Shown piece after piece: positions 27,503-35,441 of a stretch of DNA of 64,000 nt. Source of the stretch: Roseibium sp. HPY-6. Lineage in GTDB: Bacteria; Pseudomonadota; Alphaproteobacteria; Rhizobiales; Stappiaceae. A model generated the notes under the pieces. The model did not search any database. It had not been told where the DNA came from and was given only the letters and a program-made list of their open reading frames with translations. The stretch's first letter is position 1. Every line of letters begins with the position of its first letter. The translations under genes and the position numbers were made by a program. The stretch covers positions 2,091,793-2,155,792 of the forward strand of contig NZ_JBEWCD010000002.1 in assembly GCF_040530035.1 (NCBI RefSeq), written 5' to 3'.

Positions 27503-28232
27503 GAAACAAGAGCTGCAAAGCTGTTCATATTGCTGCTGCCGAGCCCTCCGGAACCAGAGCTAACAATAACACACGCGGCGGTTCTAGCGCGCAACTTGGG
27601 CTCAAAGCGGGCCTTCGCTGCGCCTTACAAGACCACCCGCGTCGCGCGCCCATTTCGGCTGCTCAAACGCAATAGTTCTCTCCTGAAGGTGGTCGTTTGT
27701 TGCGATCAAGATGAGTGGCCAAAGGGCGGACTTTTCTGCCGTACACGCGGTGTTGGCTAGTGTCAGCTTTGGGGCCGGTAGCTGACTGTCGGCTTCTGGA
27801 AACAGGCTTACATAGGCTCACATGCATAAGAACAATTTCTGCGCTAGCTCTCGGCTCTTAATCGCCGTCGGAGCTCTTTGCAATGAATGTCCAATTAATG
27901 CGCTAGGGCAGCGGCCCCTGCATACTTTGCTATGTGTCAAAAGTAAGTGCAGTACCAATACTTCTGCGAGCTCCTGCGAAGGGGCTTATTTTCCAGAAAA
28001 AGTACTTTATATGGAAGAATGTAGCCATTTATTAATTTGATTTTGGAGACTACTCAACCAAGGTAATTTGCTCCTTCCCAAGTGCCTTCTGTCATCCAAA
28101 AGTGGTAAAAAAATCGTCGCAGTACGCGGAACAAAAGACACAGCAGACCGGATTATCGACATAAACTAGCGCTATTGCGCCAAGCAGGCCACTGTACTGC
28201 ACTAACGACTTTCGTTTAGAGCAGTTCTTATT
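27503..28232. other. Gene-poor, increasingly AT-rich left flank of the accessory island
   Basis: About 730 bases lie between the GT51-like gene and the RipA-like gene. No gene, tRNA or integrase remnant is recognisable. A 72-codon plus-strand frame (27822-28040) is cysteine-rich with no ribosome-binding site and no family resemblance, so it was not called. Base composition shifts towards A/T from about 27.9 kb onward. Confidence 0.55.
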
Positions 28233-28724
28233 TTAATTGGCATTGGGTTGCGCGATCAGGCCCATAACTAAGAGAGCTACATAAAGGGCTGCGAAAACCC
28301 ACGGCACCAGTGCCTCTATCTTGGTAAACGGCGCGTAGATTTTTGGGTCCCTACCCTGACCAAGTGCTTCCCACTCTGCGTCGAATGCGGCGAGTGGCAA
28401 TCGCTTCTCCATTTCGTGGATCACCTTGAATTTGCCAGTGTTCATGCCTCGATAAGATTTCATAAGCCTCGACCAGATGACGCAAAGGCTAATGCCTGCC
28501 AGTGGCACGATCATGGCCAACTGTGCTCTTTCATCTGCAAACAACTCAATGAAACCGACCGTCGCGGTGTTAAGCGCAAGAAAAAATGTATTTGCTTTCT
28601 CACGTCGATCGCTAATCGACTCAGCACTTGCGACATAAAGCTTGTAGATTTCCATGCAGTGTTCGTTGTACTTTGTGCCATAAACCTCGTCACCAACCGA
28701 AATTAGATTTTCTCTTAACGTCAT
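28233..28724 (-). CDS. RipA-family-like small integral membrane protein
   Basis: The 163-residue protein has hydrophobic segments at about 45-63, 68-87 and 138-157. Conserved-looking blocks include IYKLYVASAESISDRREKANTFFLALNT, SYRGMNTGKFKVIHEMEKRLP and FDAEWEALGQG...YAPFTKIE. The pattern matches, from memory, the RipA octameric membrane protein family, which is frequently found in accessory regions. It diverges from the TIR/nSTAND operon across a 142-bp AT-rich region, suggesting co-inheritance and perhaps a shared function at the membrane. Function is not established from sequence. Confidence 0.7.
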   Translation of the reverse strand: MTLRENLISVGDEVYGTKYNEHCMEIYKLYVASAESISDRREKANTFFLALNTATVGFIELFADERAQLAMIVPLAGISLCVIWSRLMKSYRGMNTGKFKVIHEMEKRLPLAAFDAEWEALGQGRDPKIYAPFTKIEALVPWVFAALYVALLVMGLIAQPNAN

Positions 28725-28797
28725 CGCCTGACCTCGTCTTTAAGTAGTTGAATTCATAATTCTTTTAATTTCAATGCTGATCTTTGCTCAATCGCCC

Positions 28798-28826
28798 TTG
28801 AATCAAACCACAACAGCTTTCATAAT
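28798..28826 (+). promoter_or_regulatory. Promoter for the TIR-nSTAND-RiPP operon
   Basis: TTGAAT (28798-28803), a 17-bp spacer and CATAAT (28821-28826) lie 40 bp before the TIR gene ATG, which is preceded by AGGTGGGGAG. The divergent RipA-like gene begins at 28724, so its promoter must overlap this region. Confidence 0.5.
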
Positions 28827-28866
28827 ACAACTTTAACGACATTGATTATTTAGGTGGGGAGCTGTT

Positions 28867-30426
28867 ATGAGCGACTCTTTGTCAAAAGAAAGTCGACGAA
28901 TTTTTTTCAGTTACACGAAAGATTTGGCCGACGAAGCTTATTACTTCCATTCGTCTTTCAAAGACCAACTGGGTGCGGATATCGAACATGTCGACGATTG
29001 GTTGATTACGCCACAAATGGTCGGATCGCTTTGGGACGGCTTGCACGGGAAGATTGAAAGTTGCGACGTCTTTGTTGCCCTGATTTGTAAGAGATATGGT
29101 GAAAGCATTGGTGGCAAGGAAGCCGAGTATCTCAGGAAAGCATGGGGTCAAAAACGTAGGCTGTTCGTTCCGATATTGTTTTGTCCAGAGGCATCCAAGT
29201 GGTGGAGTGAATTTTTAGAAGACACGGATACTCCTCAAGAATTCCGCAATATTGTGTGGCACAAGCTACATGACGGAACGCAGCGCAAGAAGTTTTTCAT
29301 GGTAGACGAGGACGATGATAGGGCGATGTTACGTCCCAATGTCCGAAACTTCATCAATCGCCTCTCGCAAAATATTGGTAGTGTCTTTCAAGAGTGGGAT
29401 TCCAGTACTTCGGGAGAAGAGAGACCATCGCCCCGCGACGAGCCCTCCGTTTATGTTTTCGGAGGCATGGAATGGAAATTGTCCGAAAAGGTTGCGAAGG
29501 CGCGGGACGACCTTGTTGCGAAACTCGAAGCTTCGGTCGGCAACATGATCGTAAATGTCGGCGACGAGTGGGGCAAAGCGCTGGTTCGAGCTAAGAACGA
29601 GGCACTCTTCGAGAAAGGAAAGTCGAGCGTTGCTCATGTAATCGCGGTCGGAGATGAACGGCTTCAAAAAGATTTCCTTACCGAAGACCAGCGAAAGGGC
29701 GAGAAAATTATCCTCGACGAGATCTACCAGAACATCGGAGAGCCGGACGCGACCGTTGCTCAAGTGGCTAAACGCTATCTCTGGATGCCAAGCTATAACG
29801 AGGAGGAGCCGGAGGCTATAAATACGGGTGCTAGGTTCGAATACCGTGGCGGCTCAGCCAAAAAGATGGCGAACTCGATTCTGGGACTCGTAGGTTGCGA
29901 TCGGGAGGTAGAAATTCTCCTTGAACACAGCGGCAAGTTCCAGCGCGTGCAGCACTTTGCGAAGTCTGAGCTACCACCCAATCTTGAGATCGAAGCCAAC
30001 TCGGAGGTGTTTACCGGAGCGCCAGCCATGAAGTCGCTTTTGAAGTCCGGATGGCCTACCGGAAAGCGTCTTACTATTGTCGCAATCGGCGACAAAGCAG
30101 TGCGGGCGCATACAAGCAATTCTCGTGAACTAAACGAACTTTTTCGAATTCACCTAAGACAATACGAAAATCAGATTGACGAACTCGAGATTGACAACGA
30201 CGAGCAGCGTATATTTCGGGTCTTTCTGCAGTATCAGCACACGAAGGAAGCGTCGGCCCAGCATGATGTGAACGGCCGGGTTTGGGAGGTGTTGAGATTT
30301 GAAGACCCTCGGAGAGGTAAACCCTGCCCAAACAGCCTATCTGACCTGTGCGAAACCTTCAAGAACTGGTACAGCGAAAATTGGGAAACATTTGACAACT
30401 CTGAACTCATCGCGCCAAGGGCCTGA
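28867..30426 (+). CDS. TIR-domain protein (putative immune effector/sensor)
   Basis: The 519-residue protein opens with a TIR-like domain (~10-150): RIFFSYTKDLADEAYYF at the first strand, a DVFVALICKRYGES core, then KEAEYL, where Glu85 or Glu87 would be the NADase glutamate. Residues ~190-519 are not recognised; they begin with a strand-like SVYVFGGMEW and contain VIAVGDERLQKDFLTEDQRKG. There is no signal peptide or membrane segment. It ends 1 bp before the nSTAND start codon, so the two are tightly coupled. TIR domains in bacterial conflict systems cleave NAD+ or make cyclic ADP-ribose signals; the TIR-like FxsC proteins of actinobacterial FxSxx RiPP loci are a possible parallel. Activity here is inferred. 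Confidence 0.75.
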   Translation: MSDSLSKESRRIFFSYTKDLADEAYYFHSSFKDQLGADIEHVDDWLITPQMVGSLWDGLHGKIESCDVFVALICKRYGESIGGKEAEYLRKAWGQKRRLFVPILFCPEASKWWSEFLEDTDTPQEFRNIVWHKLHDGTQRKKFFMVDEDDDRAMLRPNVRNFINRLSQNIGSVFQEWDSSTSGEERPSPRDEPSVYVFGGMEWKLSEKVAKARDDLVAKLEASVGNMIVNVGDEWGKALVRAKNEALFEKGKSSVAHVIAVGDERLQKDFLTEDQRKGEKIILDEIYQNIGEPDATVAQVAKRYLWMPSYNEEEPEAINTGARFEYRGGSAKKMANSILGLVGCDREVEILLEHSGKFQRVQHFAKSELPPNLEIEANSEVFTGAPAMKSLLKSGWPTGKRLTIVAIGDKAVRAHTSNSRELNELFRIHLRQYENQIDELEIDNDEQRIFRVFLQYQHTKEASAQHDVNGRVWEVLRFEDPRRGKPCPNSLSDLCETFKNWYSENWETFDNSELIAPRA

Positions 30427-30427
30427 T

Positions 30428-33400
30428 ATGTCGCAGAGTGATCCACTTCAAGTTTATGCCTCGGCTCTACTCAACGATGAGGAAAGCGACGGGCGCTTGG
30501 GGCCATCGCCATATCAGGGGTTGCGTTTCTTCGACCAGAGGACAAATCCTCTACAAGTCGCCCGCGAACAGTCTTCCAAACAAATCAGGAAGCGATTCGA
30601 GCAGGAACAAACCGTAGCCGTTGTCGGCGGTTCAGGCAGCGGAAAGTCCTCAATTGTTCGTGGCCGGGTTATTTCCGAGATCAGTTCGGGTACATTTCCA
30701 GTTAAGGGTAGAAGCGGAGCCTGGCATTCGGTCGTCTTCCGCCCGGCGACCAAGCCGTTTACCCAGTTCCGCGATGCGATCTGGGATCAGGTGTTTGCCG
30801 ACACCTTCCGCCGGTCAGAAGGCGCGCACCCCGATCCGATTGCGATTTACATTCGCAACAGTCTCTTTGGCGCTGAAGTAACTGAGACCGAGGCTCGGCG
30901 CATCGTTGAAGCAGATCTGGACGGGCTCACGGGTGCCAAGGGCGAGGGGCGCAACGACAGTTTCGCTGCGGCCCAAATCTGGATTGACGCCTTTGACGCC
31001 GCCTACAGCAGCGCTTGGCTATCGCAATCGGGTGCGGACCATTACCAACACGACTGCGAAGGTGAGGAAGAGGCGGACGAGGAACGAACGTCCGCTAACG
31101 TTCTCTTCCTTATTGACCAGTTCGAGGAAGTCTTTCGCGAGAAGGTCGACGATGTCGAGGCGACCGCGCTCTATGACATGATCCGCTATGTTCACACGAC
31201 AAAACCACCGGGTGTCTTCCTTGTTATCACTATGCGATCAGAGGATCTGCATCGCTGCACGCAAGTTCCGGATCTACCGGATTTAATCAATGACTCGTTT
31301 TACCTTGTAGAGTTCCTTGATCGTGAAGGCTTGAAGTCCGCTATTATAGAGCCGGCGCGACGAGTTTTACGTGAATGGCGCGTCCCAATGGCAGACACGC
31401 CTACAGCTCCTTATCAAGAATCCGTGGTTGACAACCTGCTAGATCAGGTTGAACGGATGAAGAAGAGATTGGGCCACTCCGCCGATCATCTGCCTCTCTT
31501 CCAGCATGGCCTTACGGAACTTTGGAGGAATGCCGTGAAGGAGTGGAGCCGCCGCCCAGAGGCGGAGCAGACTGGTCCATTCGAGATTACCGAAGATCAT
31601 CTGAATGCATTGATCAAAAGGAGTGGCACAGAAAGCCGTTGGTTTTCAGGCGTATTGAAAGCCGTTGCGTCCAATGCACTGACGGAGGCCAAAACCGTCT
31701 TCGACAAGACGGAAGGCGCGCGAACTTGCGGCGTCACGGCAAAGACTGCGATCCGTGCAGCTCTCTGCGAGATGGCGTCGCTTGAAGAAAACCGCCGGTA
31801 TCATCGTGAGTTTGTGCGTGTCAGCGAAGTACTGGAGAAGAGGTTTCCCTTTATCCAGGGTAAAGCACGAACCGCGTTGCAAAACGCCGTCACCAATTCA
31901 CTAGAGACTTTTTGCCAACGTGGATTGCTTGTGCGCACCCATTCTCGGCATGACGAACCTTCGTTCGATGTCATGCACGAAGCGTTGATCCGCAATTGGT
32001 CCAAGCTGGATCGTTGGGTGACAATTGAATCCGAGATCCGCGATGCCATCGCTATGTCGATCGACCGGGACGGGGTCAAGATCAACGAAGACAACATGTC
32101 GGTCCTCGCCAAGGTTTGCGCACCGAAATCAGTCGCGCGTCACTTGACTGAAGAGGACGAGCGCTATTTATCCACGTTCACGAACGAGTGGATCACTGAT
32201 GCGATTGAGCGCTCAGGAAGCTACAAGTACTTTAAGTTTTCAGTGTCGCCAATGGACATCTTTGACTCGTTGAAGGCAGCGTGGCGAAGGAAGCAAGCCT
32301 GGATATTTGCGCGCGCAGCTGCGATACCGGGCTCAGTTGGCGTATTAATATTGTGCGGCGCAATTGTTTTAGGTTTGTTTGCAAAAATACAGCAGGCTGA
32401 AGCTGAGGCTGAATTGGCAGCGACTGCGACTAAATTGGCGGTAACTGAAGCCAATGTTAGGAACGCTATCTCGGCCCGCGAGAAGACGCGCGCACGCGCA
32501 TTAAGAGGGCTTTTGCTCGCGAACAAACGCGGGGCGGTCAATGGGCAGGATAACCCACTCATGGCTGCACGAACTCTCGCTGTCTCCTACCAGGCTCTTA
32601 GGTATGCCATGGAGCACCAGGATATGCAGCAAGGCATGGTTCCGGAACGGACATTGCTTCGTACGCATTCGGAGCTAGACGGTATGTTCCAACACCTGAT
32701 GGGCGCTACCCTGCATGTCGTAAGCACACCATCGCTTGATCACAATCGGGACTGGCCGGAACCAGAGTGTGTAAGCATCGAGCACAGCGAGGGCGCAGGT
32801 GTCGACCTAAGTAAGCTTACAAGTAGCGTACTTACAGGTGGGGGGTTGCAATTGACCTTTGCGGGCAGAGACGAATACGTTTTCGAGGCACGTGATGAAT
32901 CCAGCGTTGCTGCGGTTGATCTTCCGGTTCTCGAAACTTCTTCCAAGTTACCGCGTTTCGAATTTTTGCAACAGATCTGCTTGTCACCGGACGGTCAGGT
33001 CATGACAATCGTATTCAGGAATAACGTGGCACCGAGTGTTTATATTTTGCGGGAGATGGCTACGTATAGATTTTATGAATCGAAGGAGATCCCACAGCGA
33101 TACCTGAAGGTGATGCCGATCAACTCGCCAACATATTTTGGCGATGTATTTAGTAAAAAAAGTAAGATGGAGTCATCCAATAGCACAGATTTTTCCAAGG
33201 CTGCCAAAGTGACGGGTATTTCTGAGGTTCTGGAGAAACCATGGAAAAGGGAGATCGTGTTCGAATATGACGGTGATCCTTACAAAGCTTTCTTCTACGA
33301 AGGCAGATATTTTCCAGTGACAGTATCGGAGTCGGCACGGGGTAAATCGATCGGTGAAATTGATGAATCGGAATGGTATTCATCAATGTCAAAGGCATCA

Positions 33401-34042
33401 GGACGTTCGGAGACTATGGAGTGGTGTTGGAGTGAAACACTAGCCAGCGACGATGAATGTCGGATGTTGTCTAGCCTTGAGGAAGAAGGTAAGAGGACTG
33501 AAATATTCGACGCTGGAACAACAACTTACTACAAGGCTAGGCTAAATTACACACCGCCGGGTTTCAACGAAACTGACCAGATCATTATTTACGCGCTGTT
33601 GAATTGGAGATTTGCCCGCCTCAATGGCGGTTTAAAGAAAATCCCAATACCTTCATACAAAATAATTCTCCGACGACAATTCGAAGCCGATGAAACAGAC
33701 GACGGAGCTGAAAGCGGCACAGTCACGGAGGACTTCGAACTTGGAACATTCCAGCCCGATGGCATAACAGATCTAGCAATTAAGAAGGAGAACGGCGCAG
33801 TTCTCATAGCGTTCGAAAGTTTGTCTGATGATATACGGGTCCTAAAGGTCATGGAGCCGGTTAGCAACGTGACGCAACTTATAGAACACTCCCTCACCGA
33901 TAAATATCAAAATAAAGTAGCCGCTAAAGCCACTCTTGTTTCAATCTTGCAGGACTGCAAAAATTATCAGTGCGGCTTTGAAACCATTTCTTTCATTGAG
34001 GCGGAAATCGCAAAACTAGATAAACTCCAACCGAAACCGTAA
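30428..34042 (+). CDS. Membrane-anchored nSTAND1 NTPase
   Basis: The 1,204-residue protein carries the nSTAND1 lead-in SPYQGLRFF (~25-33), Walker A VVGGSGSGKSSIV (~65-77) and Walker B VLFLIDQFEEVF (~226-237). The helical module ends in the hallmark FDVMHEALIRNWSKL (~515). A single membrane segment (~635-657) and an Ala/Glu-rich coiled coil (~658-710) follow. The last ~480 residues are not recognised and may be a beta-rich sensor. The ATG at 30428 is used; an in-frame ATG at 30299 lies inside the TIR gene. STAND proteins oligomerise on ligand sensing and switch on an effector. The adjacent TIR protein is the natural effector, and the downstream peptide could be the trigger or output. Confidence 0.82.
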   Translation: MSQSDPLQVYASALLNDEESDGRLGPSPYQGLRFFDQRTNPLQVAREQSSKQIRKRFEQEQTVAVVGGSGSGKSSIVRGRVISEISSGTFPVKGRSGAWHSVVFRPATKPFTQFRDAIWDQVFADTFRRSEGAHPDPIAIYIRNSLFGAEVTETEARRIVEADLDGLTGAKGEGRNDSFAAAQIWIDAFDAAYSSAWLSQSGADHYQHDCEGEEEADEERTSANVLFLIDQFEEVFREKVDDVEATALYDMIRYVHTTKPPGVFLVITMRSEDLHRCTQVPDLPDLINDSFYLVEFLDREGLKSAIIEPARRVLREWRVPMADTPTAPYQESVVDNLLDQVERMKKRLGHSADHLPLFQHGLTELWRNAVKEWSRRPEAEQTGPFEITEDHLNALIKRSGTESRWFSGVLKAVASNALTEAKTVFDKTEGARTCGVTAKTAIRAALCEMASLEENRRYHREFVRVSEVLEKRFPFIQGKARTALQNAVTNSLETFCQRGLLVRTHSRHDEPSFDVMHEALIRNWSKLDRWVTIESEIRDAIAMSIDRDGVKINEDNMSVLAKVCAPKSVARHLTEEDERYLSTFTNEWITDAIERSGSYKYFKFSVSPMDIFDSLKAAWRRKQAWIFARAAAIPGSVGVLILCGAIVLGLFAKIQQAEAEAELAATATKLAVTEANVRNAISAREKTRARALRGLLLANKRGAVNGQDNPLMAARTLAVSYQALRYAMEHQDMQQGMVPERTLLRTHSELDGMFQHLMGATLHVVSTPSLDHNRDWPEPECVSIEHSEGAGVDLSKLTSSVLTGGGLQLTFAGRDEYVFEARDESSVAAVDLPVLETSSKLPRFEFLQQICLSPDGQVMTIVFRNNVAPSVYILREMATYRFYESKEIPQRYLKVMPINSPTYFGDVFSKKSKMESSNSTDFSKAAKVTGISEVLEKPWKREIVFEYDGDPYKAFFYEGRYFPVTVSESARGKSIGEIDESEWYSSMSKASGRSETMEWCWSETLASDDECRMLSSLEEEGKRTEIFDAGTTTYYKARLNYTPPGFNETDQIIIYALLNWRFARLNGGLKKIPIPSYKIILRRQFEADETDDGAESGTVTEDFELGTFQPDGITDLAIKKENGAVLIAFESLSDDIRVLKVMEPVSNVTQLIEHSLTDKYQNKVAAKATLVSILQDCKNYQCGFETISFIEAEIAKLDKLQPKP

Positions 34043-34053
34043 TAGGTGCTGAC

Positions 34054-34290
34054 ATGTCACGTTTGTTTGCAGCCTTGATGTCCTTCATCACAGCATTTGT
34101 TGTAGCCGGCACAGCAGAAGCAAAGCGAGATGAGGCGGATGAACCGGCGATTGAGCGGATCGAAGAGATTCGCGCAGCGCTTCTTGAGGAAGACGATGCT
34201 ATCGGTGACGATGCATCACATCTTGCGCAATGGTACAACTGGCCGAACTGGGGCAATTGGCCGAACTGGGGCAATTGGCGAAACTACTGA
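34054..34290 (+). CDS. Secreted-type RiPP precursor with six W-x-N motifs (triceptide/GrrA-like)
   Basis: The 78-residue peptide has a Sec-type signal (~1-23, hydrophobic FAALMSFITAFVVAG then AEA cleavage context), an acidic helical leader (~24-58, ERIEEIRAALLEE), and a core of residues 60-78: WYNWPNWGNWPNWGNWRNY. Every third residue from 60 to 75 is Trp and every third from 62 to 77 is Asn, giving six consecutive W-x-N triplets. W-x-N fits the aromatic-X-X pattern crosslinked by radical SAM enzymes into three-residue cyclophanes (Xye, Grr and Fxs families). AGGTG precedes the ATG. The stop shares one base with the start of the maturase gene. Modification is inferred. Confidence 0.82.
   Translation: MSRLFAALMSFITAFVVAGTAEAKRDEADEPAIERIEEIRAALLEEDDAIGDDASHLAQWYNWPNWGNWPNWGNWRNY
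34240..34275 (+). repeat. Tandem 18-bp repeat in the RiPP core
   Basis: Two exact copies of an 18-bp unit (34240-34257 and 34258-34275) encode the WPNWGN repeats of the core. Exact DNA identity suggests expansion by slippage and that core length may vary between strains. Confidence 0.85.
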
Positions 34291-35441
34291 TGGCAGCACG
34301 TCCAGTAAAGCGCAGGTGCACATCGCTTCTCGTCCTTCAATCGACGCCATTCTGCAATATTGACTGCAGCTACTGTTATCTACCACACCGCTCCGACAGT
34401 AGCCGAATGCCGATCGAAACCGCTGCCGGGGCGGTGAACTGGCTCGTCCGAGAGGGGCTCGCACCGGATCGTATTAGCATCGCCTGGCACGCTGGCGAAC
34501 CCCTCGTCCTTCCAGTAGAGTGGTACCGAGAGGCGTTCGACGCAATCGACGAGGCAGCCGTTGGGCGTGACGTTGTCCACTCCATTCAAACCAACGCCAT
34601 GCTTATCAATGACGATTGGTGCGATCTTTTTTTGGAACGCAATGTGCAAATCGGGGTGAGTATCGATGGGCCGAAAGAGCTCCATGACGCAAACCGCAAG
34701 ACCAGAACAGGCGCAGGCACCCATGCGCAGGCTATGCGAGGCATAGCCCGCTTACGCGACAGTGGGATCCCCTTTCACGTCATAGCAGTGGTGACCGCGG
34801 CAACCGTCAGTGGCTGCGCGGTCAACTTCGCTGCTTTCATGGAGGATCTAAGAGCTGAGGAGATCGGCTTGAACTTTGAAGAGCAGGAAGGTGTTAACGT
34901 ATCTTCTTCCCTGGGCCCGTTTGCCGTCGCGCCAGAGATGCGAAGCTTTTTGACCGAGCTTGTAGATTACGCTGCCCGAAGCCCATCACTAAAGATGCGA
35001 GAGATGCGAACGATTGCTGCTATGTTACGGGATCCAGAATTTGGGAGACGGGGCCGGAATTCGGAAAACGAACCATTCACCATTGTAACGGTGGACGTAG
35101 AGGGCAACCTTTATACCTACTCACCCGAACTTGCCGGTCAGCGCTCTGCACATTATCAGAACTACCGGCTCGGCAACGTCTTTCAAGACCGACTGGCGGA
35201 GATCGTCACGCGAGAACCTTTTCTCACGTTAGAGTCAGACATTGCTGCCGGCGTCGCCGAATGCTCCGTCAAATGTCCCTACTTCTGTGTTTGTCAAGGT
35301 GGTGCTCCGTCGAATAAGATCGCGGAACTTGCCACCATGCGCGGAACAGAGACGGCTGCTTGTCGCCATTACAAACAGGCGCTTAGCGACGTAATTCTGC
35401 TGCGCCTTGAGCAGGATCTAGGCAAATGCGTGCGCGCCTAG
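34290..35441 (+). CDS. Radical SAM/SPASM cyclophane peptide maturase (GrrM/OscB-like)
   Basis: The 383-residue protein has the radical SAM cluster motif Cys22-x3-Cys26-x2-Cys29 (CNIDCSYCY), the SAM-binding WHAGEP, and a C-terminal SPASM-type region (~275-365). The latter includes RLGNVF, several cysteines (AECSVKCPYFCVCQ), the GrrM-typical QGGAPSNK and a final ACRHYK. Enzymes of this family form C-C bonds between an aromatic ring and a beta-carbon two residues on. The ATG at 34290 overlaps the precursor stop (TGATG), so enzyme and substrate are translationally coupled; a longer frame starts within the precursor. The partner substrate is the adjacent W-x-N peptide. Confidence 0.87.
   Translation: MAARPVKRRCTSLLVLQSTPFCNIDCSYCYLPHRSDSSRMPIETAAGAVNWLVREGLAPDRISIAWHAGEPLVLPVEWYREAFDAIDEAAVGRDVVHSIQTNAMLINDDWCDLFLERNVQIGVSIDGPKELHDANRKTRTGAGTHAQAMRGIARLRDSGIPFHVIAVVTAATVSGCAVNFAAFMEDLRAEEIGLNFEEQEGVNVSSSLGPFAVAPEMRSFLTELVDYAARSPSLKMREMRTIAAMLRDPEFGRRGRNSENEPFTIVTVDVEGNLYTYSPELAGQRSAHYQNYRLGNVFQDRLAEIVTREPFLTLESDIAAGVAECSVKCPYFCVCQGGAPSNKIAELATMRGTETAACRHYKQALSDVILLRLEQDLGKCVRA

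Noticed and set aside
27822..28040. 72-codon cysteine-containing open frame in the left island flank
   Set aside because: No ribosome-binding site, no recognisable domain, and it lies in an otherwise non-coding AT-rich stretch.
30299..34042. Longer nSTAND start inside the TIR gene
   Set aside because: It would overlap the TIR gene by 128 bp in another frame; the ATG at 30428, with AAGGG upstream, fits operon coupling.
34230..35441. Radical SAM start inside the RiPP core region
   Set aside because: The extra 20 residues (QLAELGQLAELG) are the out-of-frame reading of the W-x-N repeat DNA; the ATG at 34290 overlapping the precursor stop is the natural start.
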